DNA from: Pseudidiomarina indica | GTDB lineage: Bacteria > Pseudomonadota > Gammaproteobacteria > Enterobacterales > Alteromonadaceae | Reading direction: 5' to 3' | DNA length: 64,000 nt | Assembly (NCBI RefSeq): GCF_900104245.1 | Contig: NZ_FMXN01000001.1 | Span: forward strand, 248,001-312,000 | In this document: positions 25,547 to 36,108 of the stretch, piece after piece | Position numbering within the stretch: the stretch's first letter is position 1 | How the letters are laid out: each line of letters starts with the position of its first letter | Notes under the pieces: generated by a model | Database searches by the model: none | Seen by the model: only the letters and a program-made list of their open reading frames with translations | What the model was told of the DNA's origin: nothing | Program-made: the position numbers and the translations under genes

Positions 25547-26538
25547 ATCCCATTCTAGATATCCGTAACCTCACCATTGCTTTGGAAAGCCCCGAAGGTC
25601 CCGTCAAGGTACTTGACGGGTTTAATTTGCAATTAGCCGAGGGGGAAATCCATACCCTTGTGGGTGAGTCGGGATCTGGTAAAAGCTTATTAGCGAAAGC
25701 GATTCTTGGTTTTATTCAACCTAAGTGGCGAATCACCGCCGATCGCCTGTGGTGGCGGCAACAAGATTTACTTGCCATGACAACCTCACAACGCCGGGCA
25801 ATTACAAGCCAAGACATGGCGATGATTTTTCAAAATCCAGCCAGTTACCTCGACCCCTATGTGCGTGTTGGTCACCAATTAGAAGAAGTCATGATGCGGC
25901 GGCAGTCCACCAGATTGTTTCGCCGTAAACGGGAGCAACGCGAACAACTGAGCCAGCTCCTTCAACAAGTTGAAATCGATGATATAGATGCCATCTACAC
26001 CAGCTACCCGTCCCAGCTATCCGATGGCGTGGCACAAAAAATTGGGGTCGCAATGGCATTGGCCCATCGCCCTAAGTTCTTAGTTGCCGATGAACCTACA
26101 TCGGCTATGGGCCCGTATACGCGTCACCAAATCTACCAGCAATTAGCGCGGTTGAATCGCGATGATGGCATGAGCATTTTATTGATCACCCAAGATCTCA
26201 CCAGCATGATGCCACAAACCGAACGCTTAAGTTTTATCTACTGTGGGCAGCTCATGGAAGTGGGGCCGAAAGACGAGTTACTATCCAGACCACGGCATCC
26301 TTATACCGATGCCATGTGTAAAATGAGCTTTCTGGATCAGTCCTACCCCGCAAAAACCAAGCTCCCCACTCTTCCCGGAGCAATACCAACCAGCCAAAAT
26401 CTACCCATTGGTTGTCGGCTTGGCCCACGCTGCCCCAATGCCCAACGTATTTGTGTTCAACGTCCTGAGCTCCGGATGTCTAATAAACGTCAATTCGCCT
26501 GCCATTATCCCTTAGGTGACGGAGATGATAATGAGTAA
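25543..26538 (+). CDS. sapD: Sap ABC transporter ATP-binding protein SapD
   Basis: ATPase subunit, 331 residues, GTG start overlapping the sapC stop (GTGA). Walker A is GESGSGKS (41-48) and Walker B FLVADEPT. The ABC signature is divergent, QLSDGVAQK in place of LSGGQ, as it also is in E. coli SapD (LTEGE). The C-terminal oligopeptide-transporter domain ends with CRLGPRCPNAQRICVQRPEL and ACHYPLGD, typical of SapD. It heterodimerises with SapF. Confidence 0.93.
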   Translation: MNPILDIRNLTIALESPEGPVKVLDGFNLQLAEGEIHTLVGESGSGKSLLAKAILGFIQPKWRITADRLWWRQQDLLAMTTSQRRAITSQDMAMIFQNPASYLDPYVRVGHQLEEVMMRRQSTRLFRRKREQREQLSQLLQQVEIDDIDAIYTSYPSQLSDGVAQKIGVAMALAHRPKFLVADEPTSAMGPYTRHQIYQQLARLNRDDGMSILLITQDLTSMMPQTERLSFIYCGQLMEVGPKDELLSRPRHPYTDAMCKMSFLDQSYPAKTKLPTLPGAIPTSQNLPIGCRLGPRCPNAQRICVQRPELRMSNKRQFACHYPLGDGDDNE

Positions 26539-27310
26539 CCTGTTACAGATTCATAATCTGACCAAGTATTACGTCAAACAAGTGGGTTGGCTGAAACAAC
26601 AACGGATTTGTGCGCTGGATGCAGTGAGCTTTACAGTGCGGCAAGGAGAAACCGTTGCGATTATCGGCGAAACAGGGTCTGGTAAATCGACTCTGATTAA
26701 GTTAATTGCAGGCATTGATACGCCCCATGCGGGTTCCATCGCATTGAATGGCACCCTACTAAAACCTTATGACTACAAATCACGTTGTCAGCAAATCCGT
26801 ATGATTTTTCAAGATGGTTTGGCCTCACTCGATCCACAACGCAATATTGGCCAACAATTATTAGAGCCATTACGGTTCAACACCGATTGGCCTTTGGCGA
26901 AACAGCATCAGCATGTTCTCGCAACTCTAGAACGGGTCGGATTACTCGCTGAACATTTTGATTTTTATCCGCATATGCTCGCCAGTGGCCAGTTAGCACG
27001 GGTTTGTATCGCGCGTGCCATCCTTTTAAACCCGCTAGTTATCGTGGCAGATGAGGCACTCAGCGCATTGGATCCGTCCATCCGTGCGCAGATTATAAAC
27101 TTACTTATTGATTTAAAAAAAGAAATGGGCGTGTCGTTTATTTTTTCATCCCATTCTCCGGAGCTCGTGCGCCACCTTGCAGACAAGATATTAGTATTAC
27201 ACCATGGTAAAATGCTCGAGTTTGATACAACAGTAACGCTGATAACAAAGCCTAAGCAGCCGCTTACTCAAGCCTTGCTGCATATGGAAAACTTAAGAAA
27301 AAGCGTCTAA
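26531..27310 (+). CDS. sapF: Sap ABC transporter ATP-binding protein SapF
   Basis: Second ATPase, 259 residues. Walker A GETGSGKST, signature MLASGQLARVCIARA (LASGQ instead of LSGGQ; E. coli SapF has LAPGQ), Walker B VIVADEALSALD. The ATG at 26531 is chosen because GGAG lies 6 nt upstream; in-frame ATGs at 26516 and 26525 are less well placed. Overlaps sapD by 8 bp. Last gene of the sap operon; putP follows after 26 bp. Confidence 0.92.
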   Translation: MSNLLQIHNLTKYYVKQVGWLKQQRICALDAVSFTVRQGETVAIIGETGSGKSTLIKLIAGIDTPHAGSIALNGTLLKPYDYKSRCQQIRMIFQDGLASLDPQRNIGQQLLEPLRFNTDWPLAKQHQHVLATLERVGLLAEHFDFYPHMLASGQLARVCIARAILLNPLVIVADEALSALDPSIRAQIINLLIDLKKEMGVSFIFSSHSPELVRHLADKILVLHHGKMLEFDTTVTLITKPKQPLTQALLHMENLRKSV

Positions 27311-27336
27311 ATACACAACAACATAGGAGTTTTAAC

Positions 27337-28860
27337 TTGGAAACAGGTACGCTCTTCTCGCTTGCCGCCTACTTTATTGCGATGTTAGCAATTGGCTATT
27401 ATGCGTATAAAAAAACAACCAATGACGTATCTGGCTATATGCTTGGTGGACGTTCACTAAGTCCCAGCATTACAGCTCTTTCCGCAGGTGCATCCGACAT
27501 GAGTGGTTGGATGCTCATGGGGTTACCAGGTGCGATTTACGTGTCCGGGGTATCGCAAATTTGGATTGCAGTGGGCTTACTCATTGGTGCCTATCTGAAC
27601 TACATCATTGTTGCACCACGGCTAAGAACCTATACCGTCGTCGCCAACGACTCCATCACCATCCCTGATTATTTTGCGAATCGTTTTGATGATAAAGCAC
27701 GAGTCCTCCGCGTCTTCTCATCATTGGTTATTATTATCTTTTTTACCTTGTATACCTCGGCCAGCTTAGTGGCTGGTGGTAAATTGTTCGCCAGTGAAGC
27801 TTTTGGCATGGATTACCATTTGGGCTTGTGGGTGACCGCAGGGGTCGTTTGTGCCTATACCCTATTTGGTGGCTTTCTAGCAGTATCCATGACCGACTTT
27901 GTCCAAGGGGTGATTATGTTCGTCGCCTTGGTCTTAGTTCCCGCTGTCGCATTCTATGAATTAGGTGGCATTGTAGAAACCACAACTATGGTGCAATCCA
28001 TTAACCCTAACTTCACTGAGCTTTTCCGTGACGCCGCTATTGCGGACCCACTCTTGAATCAATTGAGTATTCTGGGAATTATCTCCCTGCTCGCATGGGG
28101 GTTAGGATATTTTGGTCAGCCTCATATTATTGTTCGATTCATGGCGATTCGTTCGCTGAAGGATATTCCAACGGCACGTCGTATCGGTATTGGTTGGATG
28201 CTGATTTCGATACTCGGCGCATTAGCAACCGGGTTTGTCGGTATCGCTTACGTTGCCCAGACGCAAATGACATTGAGTGATCCTGAAACTGTTTTTATTA
28301 TTTTCTCACAGTTTTTATTTCACCCTCTCATTACCGGCTTCCTGCTCGCAGCTATCTTGGCCGCCATAATGAGTACCATTTCATCTCAATTATTGGTCAC
28401 CTCGAGCTCACTCACAGAAGATCTGTATAAGGCCTTTTTACGTCGGAATGCCAGCGATGCTGAACTCGTGATGATTGGACGAATCTGCGTTCTCTTAGTT
28501 TCCGTGGTGGCGATTATTCTTGCCTGGAACCCAGATAACACCATTCTTGGCTTAGTTGCGAATGCCTGGGCTGGTTTTGGAGCAGCCTTTGGGCCGGTCG
28601 TTATCTTAAGTTTGTTCTGGAAGCGAATGAACAAGCACGGTGCACTTGCTGGAATGGTCGTGGGGGCTGCTACCGTATTGTTCTGGATTTACATGCCAGT
28701 ACTGGAGAATGGCGCAACCCTTAGCAGCTGGATGTACGAAATTATCCCTGGCTTTGTGTTATCCACGATTGCGGTGGTTGTTGTAAGCTTAATGACCAAG
28801 CAACCCTCTGAAGAATTACAAGCAACTTTTGATGCCATGGAGCAGCAATTGCGTCAATAG
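27337..28860 (+). CDS. putP: Sodium/proline symporter
   Basis: Sodium:solute symporter family protein of 507 residues with about 13 membrane helices. The PutP signature is clear: YMLGGRSLSPSITALSAGAS, DMSGWMLMGLPGA, SITIPDYFANRFDD, GWGLGYFGQPHIIVRFMA and SSSLTEDLYKAF. It takes up proline for nutrition or osmoprotection in salt water. Translation starts at TTG 27337, fixed by AGGAG 7 nt upstream. Followed by a strong terminator. Confidence 0.95.
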   Translation: METGTLFSLAAYFIAMLAIGYYAYKKTTNDVSGYMLGGRSLSPSITALSAGASDMSGWMLMGLPGAIYVSGVSQIWIAVGLLIGAYLNYIIVAPRLRTYTVVANDSITIPDYFANRFDDKARVLRVFSSLVIIIFFTLYTSASLVAGGKLFASEAFGMDYHLGLWVTAGVVCAYTLFGGFLAVSMTDFVQGVIMFVALVLVPAVAFYELGGIVETTTMVQSINPNFTELFRDAAIADPLLNQLSILGIISLLAWGLGYFGQPHIIVRFMAIRSLKDIPTARRIGIGWMLISILGALATGFVGIAYVAQTQMTLSDPETVFIIFSQFLFHPLITGFLLAAILAAIMSTISSQLLVTSSSLTEDLYKAFLRRNASDAELVMIGRICVLLVSVVAIILAWNPDNTILGLVANAWAGFGAAFGPVVILSLFWKRMNKHGALAGMVVGAATVLFWIYMPVLENGATLSSWMYEIIPGFVLSTIAVVVVSLMTKQPSEELQATFDAMEQQLRQ

Positions 28861-28880
28861 TAAGGCCAATTAAAGCAAAT

Positions 28881-28908
28881 AAAAAAGGCGCCAATCGGCG
28901 CCTTTTTT
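28881..28908. terminator. Bidirectional terminator between putP and rssA
   Basis: AAAAAAGGCGCC-AATC-GGCGCCTTTTTT: perfect stem of GGCGCC extended by A-T pairs, with T-tracts for both strands. It lies between the convergent putP (stop 28860) and rssA (stop 28933). Confidence 0.95.
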
Positions 28909-28932
28909 GAAAGTGTCAGTTGTTTTTTTGCG

Positions 28933-29979
28933 CTAACTACCGCGCCGTTCTTTATACAGTTCTAATTCCGCCAGAATAAAATCTTTCATTCGAATCGTTG
29001 TTTCATATCCCACTGCAATGGCTTCATTCCCCCGCTCAAACTCCATGAGACTAATCTGTCCCAATTTTGGTTGAATTAAGATATCAGGCGGGTCACCAGC
29101 CAATCGCGCTTTGGTAATACGTTCTTGCATGATATCAATTGAACCTGACATCACGCCAAGCATGCCCGGTGCTTTATGAAGATTACCGTTCATTTTTTCC
29201 ATCATCGCATCCCAATATTGCTGGCTATGGGAGAGGAAGTTATGAAAGAACCCAGGTTCAGATTGATCCCCTTCGTCCGTCTTTTGCGGGTCGACCGTGG
29301 TCTCTGAGGGCGGCGTATTATGCCCGTATACATCGACCTGTGGTTGATCTTTGGCTGTCACATCATGGGTTGGTTCTTTGGGAGCAACATATTTGCTCCG
29401 CGCTTCAATGGCCGAGGTATTGAGTTGAGAGTTCAAGTTCACGGCAATCACAAAATCAGAGCCTAGCGCTCGGCACAAGGAAACAGGGACAGGATTCACC
29501 AGAGCGCCATCAACTAACCAGCGCCCGTTCAGTGCTGTTGGAGCCAACAACCCCGGCATGGAGCAAGATGCACGGGCAGCTTCATAGACATCCCCTTTGC
29601 GTAGCCAAATTTCACGGCCGCTATAGAGATCGGTCGCCACTGCGCCATACACCAAAGGCATGTCTTCAATATCAATCGAGCCAATCACTTCACGTGCGCG
29701 ACTGAAAACCTTTTCACCATGGATAAGCCCCCCATGGTTAAATCCGAAATCTAACAGATTGAAAACTTCCCAGCGATCCATGCCTCGGACCCAGCTTTCA
29801 AGATCACTGAGTCGGCCTGCCGCGAAGGCAGCGCCGACCAAGGAGCCAATCGAGGTTCCAGCCACGAGGTGAACATGAACCCCCATTTCTTGCAACGCTT
29901 GGATAACACCAATATGCGCCCACCCGCGCGCCGCTCCTGAACCAAGTGCTAATGCCACTTGAACATTGGGGGTCATCAT
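28933..29979 (-). CDS. rssA: Patatin-like phospholipase family protein (RssA-like)
   Basis: Predicted serine lipase of 348 residues. The patatin fold motifs are present: oxyanion loop GSGAARGWAHIGV, nucleophile GTSIGS and the catalytic aspartate in DGALVNP. E. coli RssA is about 300 residues; here an extra polar insert of about 60 residues with KYVAPKEPTHDVTAKDQ lies after the catalytic domain core. Start is the first of two adjacent ATGs with AGAGG 7 nt upstream. It directly follows recA by 16 bp, where many gammaproteobacteria have recX, so it may be co-transcribed with recA. Confidence 0.85.
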   Translation of the reverse strand: MMTPNVQVALALGSGAARGWAHIGVIQALQEMGVHVHLVAGTSIGSLVGAAFAAGRLSDLESWVRGMDRWEVFNLLDFGFNHGGLIHGEKVFSRAREVIGSIDIEDMPLVYGAVATDLYSGREIWLRKGDVYEAARASCSMPGLLAPTALNGRWLVDGALVNPVPVSLCRALGSDFVIAVNLNSQLNTSAIEARSKYVAPKEPTHDVTAKDQPQVDVYGHNTPPSETTVDPQKTDEGDQSEPGFFHNFLSHSQQYWDAMMEKMNGNLHKAPGMLGVMSGSIDIMQERITKARLAGDPPDILIQPKLGQISLMEFERGNEAIAVGYETTIRMKDFILAELELYKERRGS

Positions 29980-29995
29980 GTTCTTACCTCTCAAC

Positions 29996-31060
29996 TCATT
30001 CGATTAAATCGTCATCCAATAAAGTTTTATCAACGACCAATTCGCCCCCTTCAGCTTTGCCTTCTGGAATTGGCTTCGCTAAAAGCTGTTCACGAATTTG
30101 TTGTTCTATCTCAGCGGCAATCTCAACATTCTCTTGCATAAAACGCATTGCATTCGCTTTACCTTGACCAATTTTATTGCCTTTATAACTATACCAAGCG
30201 CCCGCTTTATCAATGATTTTCTGTTTTACACCCAGATCGATGAGCTCGCCTTCTTTTGAAATACCTGTGCCATACAATATCTGGAATTCTGCTTGTTTGA
30301 ACGGGGGAGCGACTTTGTTTTTCACAACTTTAACACGCGTTTCGTTCCCGACCACTTCTTCCCCTTCTTTCACCGCACCAATTCGGCGAATATCAAGACG
30401 TACAGAAGAGTAGAACTTCAGCGCGTTTCCACCAGTCGTCGTTTCTGGGTTACCAAACATAACCCCAATTTTCATCCGGATCTGGTTGATGAAGATACAC
30501 AAACTATTTGATTTTTTAATGTTGGCAGTTAGCTTACGCAACGCCTGAGACATTAAACGTGCTTGCAAACCAACGTGGCTATCGCCCATTTCCCCTTCAA
30601 TTTCTGCTTTCGGGGTTAATGCAGCTACTGAGTCAACGACCACCACATCGACCGCACCGGAACGAACTAACATATCGCAGATTTCTAACGCTTGCTCACC
30701 GGTATCGGGTTGTGAGACCAAGAGCTCATCAACATTCACCCCAAGCTTTTCTGCATACACAGGATCAAGCGCATGCTCCGCGTCAACGAAAGCACAGGTC
30801 TTGCCCATTTTCTGTGCTTCAGCAATCACCTGTAACGTGAGTGTTGTTTTACCGCTGGATTCTGGTCCATAAATTTCAACCACTCGGCCAAAAGGTAATC
30901 CGCCAATCCCTAAGGCAATATCAAGAGTTAATGAACCGGTCGAAACAGATTCGATATCCATGGCTTGGTTATCACCAAGACGCATGATAGAACCTTTACC
31001 AAATTGGCGTTCAATTTGACCTAACGCCGCGTCAAGTGCTTTTTGTTTATCGTTGCTCAT
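29996..31060 (-). CDS. recA: Recombinase RecA
   Basis: Strand-exchange ATPase and SOS co-protease, 354 residues, starting [23 protein letters not shown] when read in two parts. Walker [10 protein letters not shown] spans 65-73, the Walker B/loop 1 region [19 protein letters not shown] is intact, as is loop 2 ([16 protein letters not shown]). The frame extends upstream to 31096 but the ATG at 31060 gives the family N-terminus. A canonical LexA box sits 41 bp upstream. Confidence 0.99.
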   Translation of the reverse strand: MSNDKQKALDAALGQIERQFGKGSIMRLGDNQAMDIESVSTGSLTLDIALGIGGLPFGRVVEIYGPESSGKTTLTLQVIAEAQKMGKTCAFVDAEHALDPVYAEKLGVNVDELLVSQPDTGEQALEICDMLVRSGAVDVVVVDSVAALTPKAEIEGEMGDSHVGLQARLMSQALRKLTANIKKSNSLCIFINQIRMKIGVMFGNPETTTGGNALKFYSSVRLDIRRIGAVKEGEEVVGNETRVKVVKNKVAPPFKQAEFQILYGTGISKEGELIDLGVKQKIIDKAGAWYSYKGNKIGQGKANAMRFMQENVEIAAEIEQQIREQLLAKPIPEGKAEGGELVVDKTLLDDDLIE

Positions 31061-31100
31061 GATAATGTCCGTTCTGTTGCAAAATATATGATCCATAGTG

Positions 31101-31120
31101 TACTGTAAATTTATACAGTA
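31101..31120. promoter_or_regulatory. LexA (SOS) box of recA
   Basis: TACTGTAAATTTATACAGTA matches TACTGTATATATATACAGTA, with perfect CTGT-N8-ACAG ends. It lies 41-60 bp before the recA ATG and immediately after the pncC stop codon at 31121, so LexA will control recA here; pncC lies upstream on the same strand. Confidence 0.93.
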
Positions 31121-31603
31121 TCAAGTTATTTTTTTAAAACTCAATAACGCTTCTGCAATGGTCGCTTCGCGAATGGCTGCACGATCGCCTTCAAACTGCT
31201 GGGACCAGGTGATGCAGTGCTCCGCCCAAGCCAAACCAAACCACACCAAGCCGACTGGCTTTTCGGGAGTCCCACCGCTTGGGCCCGCCACCCCTGTTAC
31301 TGCAATGGCTAGGTCGGCACCACTGTGCTGCAATGCACCTTGCGCCATCGCTGCAGCTGTTTCTGCAGACACTGCGCCATAGCGAGATAACGTTGTTGCT
31401 GGCACCCCGACCAAGCGTTGTTTCAACTCATTCGAATAAGTGATAAACCCTCCGGCAAACCAATTCGAACTGCCGGCAATGGCACTCATAGCATAACCAA
31501 TTCCGCCCCCAGTGCAGGATTCGGCAGTGACCACCTGCCAGCCTCGCTGCAACAGCCATTGGCTTAAATCTACTGCTAATTCTTGGACTGATTGTGATAC
31601 CAT
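31121..31603 (-). CDS. pncC: Nicotinamide-nucleotide amidohydrolase (PncC/CinA C-terminal domain)
   Basis: Deamidates nicotinamide mononucleotide for NAD recycling. The 160-residue product is the stand-alone CinA C-terminal domain, with TAESCTGGGIGYAMSAIAGS, GGFITYSNELK and AVTGVAGPSGGTPEKPVGLV. The ATG at 31603 has AAGGTG upstream at proper spacing and gives the E. coli-like length; the frame is open to 31666 but that would overlap mutS. It is upstream of recA, a common arrangement. Confidence 0.94.
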   Translation of the reverse strand: MVSQSVQELAVDLSQWLLQRGWQVVTAESCTGGGIGYAMSAIAGSSNWFAGGFITYSNELKQRLVGVPATTLSRYGAVSAETAAAMAQGALQHSGADLAIAVTGVAGPSGGTPEKPVGLVWFGLAWAEHCITWSQQFEGDRAAIREATIAEALLSFKKIT

Positions 31604-31655
31604 CTCAGTACACCTTATCCTGTGATAACTCGGGTAAATACGGATAATAACAGGC

Positions 31656-34226
31656 ATGTCGAACACTACAACAACGATACCGATGAATTCTTCTCACACC
31701 CCTATGATGCAGCAATATCTTCGGATTAAAGCCGAACATGCTGATACGCTATTATTCTATCGTATGGGTGATTTTTATGAACTCTTCTATGACGATGCCA
31801 AACGTGCTGCAGAGCTCCTGGATATTACCCTCACCAACCGCGGCCAAAGTGCGGGCCAACCCATTCCCATGGCAGGCGTCCCGTACCATGCTGCCGAGGG
31901 CTATCTCGCGCGCTTGCTGGAATTAGGCGAATCGGTCGCAGTCTGTGAGCAAACAGGCGATCCTGCCACCAGTAAAGGGCCAGTTGAACGGCAAGTGGTA
32001 CGTATTTTAACGCCAGGAACGCTCACCGATGAAGCCCTCTTACCTGCGGCACAAGAAAGTCTGTTAGTCGCGATTTTACCGGGCTCTCCCATCGGGATTG
32101 CCAGCCTTGATATGGCCAGTGGACGTTTTACCGTCCTTGAAGTGGCCACCTTTGAGCAACTCACGGCCGAACTCGAACGCCTGCAACCCGCAGAAGTACT
32201 TTATCCTGAAACTTGGGATTGGAGTGAGCAGCAACTGAATTGTGCGTGTTGCCGACGCCGCCCGGAATGGGAATTTGAACCGGTCAGTGCCCGCGCGATT
32301 TTACTGCGCCAATTCCAGGTGGCACATTTAGATGGATTTGGCATTACCCATCTCACCCAGGCTATCGGAGCTGCTGGCGCCATTATTAATTACGTGCGGA
32401 TGACACAGCGGGCGGCCCTGCCCCACATAACCAGTATTGTGGCGGAGCGGCATGATGATGGCATTTTACTCGATGCCGCCACCCGTCGTAATCTCGAATT
32501 AGTCCGCTCTCTGAGTGGCCAAAAAACCTCGTTATTTGACGTTATTAACAGCACCAGTACCGCCATGGGCAGCCGCCTATTGCAGCGCTGGCTGCAACGC
32601 CCCTTACGAGACCAAAATATTCTTAATCAACGCTATGATGGCGTGGCGACCTTACTGCAACTCGATCACGCTCAGCTTCATCAGCAATTACGCCAAATTG
32701 GCGATATCGAGAGAATCCTTACCCGCATTGGCTTGCGCACTGCCCGGCCGCGCGATTTAGCACGCTTACGCTTGGCTCTTACCGTGCTACCGGAGGTTCA
32801 AAAAACCCTAGATCACCCCAGCCTACAACCCTGGCGACAAGGCTTACAAAGTTTCCCAGAATTGGCGGACTTGCTTACGCAAGCGGTGGTTGAGCAACCT
32901 CCTCTGTTAATTCGTGATGGTGGTGTTATTTGCGATGGCTTTGATGAAGAACTTGATGAGCAACGCCAGCTTGCCGCAGGCGCCACGGACTTCTTGCAAC
33001 GTATCGAAACCCGAGAGCGACAACGGACTGGTATCGCGACGCTGAAAATTGGTTTCAATAAAGTACATGGTTATTACTTAGAAGCCAGTCGGGCCGCTCA
33101 AGCCCAAATTCCGGCCGATTATCAACGACGCCAAACATTGAAAAATGCGGAACGTTATATTATTCCGGAACTGAAAACCTATGAAGATAAAGTGCTACAA
33201 AGCCAAAGTCGTGCCTTAGCCCGTGAAAAATGGCTGTATGAGCAATTATTAGAACAGGTTGCTGAGCACTTGGTTGCGCTGCAAAAAACGGCTCGAATCC
33301 TCGCCGAGATTGACGTATTGCGGTGTTTCGCGGAACAAGCCGAACGCTACCAATATAGCCGCCCTGAATTAACCCAACGCATTGGGATTCAGTTAACTGC
33401 AGCACGCCACCCAGTCATTGAGCGCATGCAACAGGAACCGTTTATTCCGAACGATGTCACTCTGTCACCGACGGAGCGGTTGATTTTAATTACCGGTCCA
33501 AATATGGGGGGTAAATCAACTTACATGCGTCAAACCGCCCTCTTAACCATCCTCGCCCATTGCGGCAGTTTTGTCCCAGCCGAGCGGGCGGTGTTTGGTC
33601 CGGTCGATCGTATTTTCACGCGGATTGGAGCTTCCGATGACCTGGCTTCGGGGCGCTCAACTTTCATGGTGGAAATGACGGAAGCTGCAAACATTCTACA
33701 TAACGCCACGCAGTATAGCTTGGTGCTCATGGATGAAATTGGCCGTGGTACCTCAACCTATGATGGACTTGCTTTAGCTTGGGCGTGTGCCGATGCGCTC
33801 TTGAATCAGAATCAAGCGATGACGCTCTTCGCCACTCATTACTTTGAGTTGACCCAAACCATTGGTCGAGCACCCGGTGCCGTCAATGTGCATGTTGAAG
33901 CCATCGAACATGAAGACACCATTGCTTTTCAGCATCAAGTGAAGGAAGGCGCCGCTAGCCGAAGTTTTGGAGTGCAAGTTGCACAATTAGCAGGCTTGCC
34001 TTTGCCGGTGTTACAACAGGCAAAAACCTATTTACAGCAGCTTGAAAAAACGACTCCAGCAAAGACTTCTGCGCAACAAGTGCAGCCAGTTGAAACGCCT
34101 GAACCGGTAGCAGCGCCCCCGAGTGAACTCGAACAAGCATTGCAGCAGTTGGATATTAACCAACTGACGCCAATGGCTGCATTAAATTGGTTGGCGCAGT
34201 GGCAACGCCACCTGAAGAACGATTAA
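31656..34226 (+). CDS. mutS: DNA mismatch repair protein MutS
   Basis: Recognises mismatches and small loops, then recruits MutL. The 856-residue protein has the mismatch-reading Phe-x-Glu in [11 protein letters not shown] near the N-terminus, connector and lever domains, and the ATPase with Walker [10 protein letters not shown] (614-622), Walker [13 protein letters not shown], and a C-terminal helix-turn-helix. The start at 31656 gives [22 protein letters not shown]; a second ATG at 31683 is possible. Divergent from pncC (52 bp apart), convergent with rpoS. Confidence 0.98.
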   Translation: MSNTTTTIPMNSSHTPMMQQYLRIKAEHADTLLFYRMGDFYELFYDDAKRAAELLDITLTNRGQSAGQPIPMAGVPYHAAEGYLARLLELGESVAVCEQTGDPATSKGPVERQVVRILTPGTLTDEALLPAAQESLLVAILPGSPIGIASLDMASGRFTVLEVATFEQLTAELERLQPAEVLYPETWDWSEQQLNCACCRRRPEWEFEPVSARAILLRQFQVAHLDGFGITHLTQAIGAAGAIINYVRMTQRAALPHITSIVAERHDDGILLDAATRRNLELVRSLSGQKTSLFDVINSTSTAMGSRLLQRWLQRPLRDQNILNQRYDGVATLLQLDHAQLHQQLRQIGDIERILTRIGLRTARPRDLARLRLALTVLPEVQKTLDHPSLQPWRQGLQSFPELADLLTQAVVEQPPLLIRDGGVICDGFDEELDEQRQLAAGATDFLQRIETRERQRTGIATLKIGFNKVHGYYLEASRAAQAQIPADYQRRQTLKNAERYIIPELKTYEDKVLQSQSRALAREKWLYEQLLEQVAEHLVALQKTARILAEIDVLRCFAEQAERYQYSRPELTQRIGIQLTAARHPVIERMQQEPFIPNDVTLSPTERLILITGPNMGGKSTYMRQTALLTILAHCGSFVPAERAVFGPVDRIFTRIGASDDLASGRSTFMVEMTEAANILHNATQYSLVLMDEIGRGTSTYDGLALAWACADALLNQNQAMTLFATHYFELTQTIGRAPGAVNVHVEAIEHEDTIAFQHQVKEGAASRSFGVQVAQLAGLPLPVLQQAKTYLQQLEKTTPAKTSAQQVQPVETPEPVAAPPSELEQALQQLDINQLTPMAALNWLAQWQRHLKND

Positions 34227-35191
34227 TCGCGGTGAAACAACGCGTCGAGACTCAAGCCTTGTTGGCGCAACATATCCCGTAAGCGGCGCAAGGCTTCCAC
34301 TTGAATCTGTCGAACGCGCTCACGCGTTAAGCCAATTTCACGGCCGACATCTTCCAACGTCGCTGGTTCATATCCGAGTAAACCAAAGCGGCGCGCTAGG
34401 ACTTCTCGTTGCTTATCATTCAACCCTTCCAACCACGACATCACATGATCACGAACTTTCTGTTCCTGCATTTCTCCTTCAGGACCATAATCATTTTCGT
34501 CCGTCAGCATATCGATCAATGTTTTATCGTTATCGTTGCCGCCAATGGGTGAATCGACCGAAGTTACCCGCTCGTTCAGCCGTAACATGCGATTCACGTC
34601 ATCCACGGAAACATCCAATTTTTCTGCAATATCTTCGGCGGTGGGTTCATGGTCTAGCGTTTGAGCCAGTTCACGAGCAGCTCGCAAATAACTGTTCAGC
34701 TCTTTGACCACGTGAATAGGTAAACGAATGGTACGCGTTTGATTCATGATGGCCCGCTCAATGGTTTGACGAATCCACCAAGTCGCATAGGTCGAAAAAC
34801 GGAACCCGCGTTCGGGATCAAATTTTTCCACGGCTCGAATAAGCCCTAAATTACCTTCTTCGACTAAATCTAGTAATGCGAGGCCACGGTTGGTATAACG
34901 GCGGGCAATTTTGACCACCAACCGAAGGTTACTCTCAATCATTCGCGCCCGTGCCGCAGCATCACCCTTGCGCGCTAATCGAGAAAAATAAACTTCTTCT
35001 TCGGCAGTTAATAACGGGGAGTACCCAATCTCACTTAAATAAAGTTGGGTGGCATCCATTTTTCTCTGATAAGTGCTTCCACTCGCAATGATTTCGTCAA
35101 ATGCCTCATCACTATCTTGAGCCTGTTCGTGCTCGACCGATAGCAACTCTTTGGCATCGACGTCGTCTATGTCATCCTGATCTCGACTCAT
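34223..35191 (-). CDS. rpoS: RNA polymerase sigma factor RpoS
   Basis: Stationary-phase and general stress sigma factor, 322 residues. Region 1.2 ([21 protein letters not shown]), region 2 ([31 protein letters not shown]), region 3 and region 4 ([20 protein letters not shown]) are intact. The start overlaps the nlpD stop as ATGA, with GGGGGA 5 nt upstream. The stop overlaps the mutS stop tail to tail by 4 bp. In enterobacteria the main rpoS promoter lies within nlpD; I cannot see it clearly here. Confidence 0.97.
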   Translation of the reverse strand: MSRDQDDIDDVDAKELLSVEHEQAQDSDEAFDEIIASGSTYQRKMDATQLYLSEIGYSPLLTAEEEVYFSRLARKGDAAARARMIESNLRLVVKIARRYTNRGLALLDLVEEGNLGLIRAVEKFDPERGFRFSTYATWWIRQTIERAIMNQTRTIRLPIHVVKELNSYLRAARELAQTLDHEPTAEDIAEKLDVSVDDVNRMLRLNERVTSVDSPIGGNDNDKTLIDMLTDENDYGPEGEMQEQKVRDHVMSWLEGLNDKQREVLARRFGLLGYEPATLEDVGREIGLTRERVRQIQVEALRRLRDMLRQQGLSLDALFHRD

Positions 35192-36108
35192 TGTGTCCCC
35201 CTAGGCAAATAATGCCGAGGATTCACTGACTTGCCCCGGAAGCGCACTTGAAAATGCAACTTCACACGCTCAGCATCAGTGTCCCCCATGGCAGCGATTT
35301 GCTCACCCTTATTAACCCACTGCTGCTCTTTGACAAGCAACTGCTGATTATGTGCATAAGCAGTAATATAGTCATCATTGTGTTTTAGAATAATGAGTTG
35401 ACCATATCCTTTTAAAGCATTTCCTGCGTAGACCACTTTACCGGCTGCTGCTGCATATATTGGAGCGCCGCGCGTACCCGCAATGTCCAGCCCTTTACTC
35501 CCTGTCTCAGCGCTAGAAAATTCTCGTAGAACCTTCCCGGTTGCAGGCCATTGCCAGACGATATCCTTACTTGCCGGCAGTGGTGGTTCAGCACGCGTTG
35601 GTGGCGAAATCTGACCACTGGATGAGGGAGCCTGCACCCGGGCTGGCTGTTTTTTATTCTCTTTAACCTTTTGTTCACCATACCCTTTCCCTGAAGTGGA
35701 AGCAACGTTTTGTGATGCCGACGGGGTCGGTGTACTTTTTTTAACCACTGTCGTTGAGCGTGTTTGCGTCGATCTTGATGTGGAGGTTGGCGTGGACACA
35801 GGTGTTACTGGCGGGGCCGAAATACGAAGCTTTTGTCCAGGCTGGATGGTATAAGGGGCGTTTAGGCGATTCCATTGCGCCAAGGTGCGGACATCTTCAT
35901 TCGCCCTAAAGGCAATTGAATAAAGCGTATCCCCGGCTTCTACCACATAAGAGTCACCGGTTAAGCTTGCGGGTTCAAAGTCATGAATCGTTTTGCCTTG
36001 ATAAAGACGAGTGACAGGGGCAGGTTCCGTCCGCTGAGCACAACCTGTTAGCACCACCATGGATGCTAACAGAGTCACCCCAATCTTTCGCCTAACGCAT
36101 CCACACAT
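35188..36108 (-). CDS. nlpD: Murein hydrolase activator NlpD (LysM and LytM domain lipoprotein)
   Basis: Outer-membrane lipoprotein that activates the amidase AmiC at division. From the ATG at 36108 the product has 306 residues: signal with lipobox LTGC (Cys23), LysM domain (about 53-97), a Ser/Thr/Pro/Gln-rich linker, and a C-terminal LytM/M23 domain ending [13 protein letters not shown]. The LytM metal site is degenerate (KGLDIAG where active peptidases have a histidine), as in other NlpD activators, so it is not itself a hydrolase. Start overlaps the yqaA end by 17 bp; the ribosome site is poor. Confidence 0.92.
   Translation of the reverse strand: MCGCVRRKIGVTLLASMVVLTGCAQRTEPAPVTRLYQGKTIHDFEPASLTGDSYVVEAGDTLYSIAFRANEDVRTLAQWNRLNAPYTIQPGQKLRISAPPVTPVSTPTSTSRSTQTRSTTVVKKSTPTPSASQNVASTSGKGYGEQKVKENKKQPARVQAPSSSGQISPPTRAEPPLPASKDIVWQWPATGKVLREFSSAETGSKGLDIAGTRGAPIYAAAAGKVVYAGNALKGYGQLIILKHNDDYITAYAHNQQLLVKEQQWVNKGEQIAAMGDTDAERVKLHFQVRFRGKSVNPRHYLPRGTQ

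Noticed and set aside
22026-28860. A new antimicrobial-peptide or transport island
   Set aside because: sapABCDF next to pspF is the same order as in E. coli; putP is an ordinary proline symporter.
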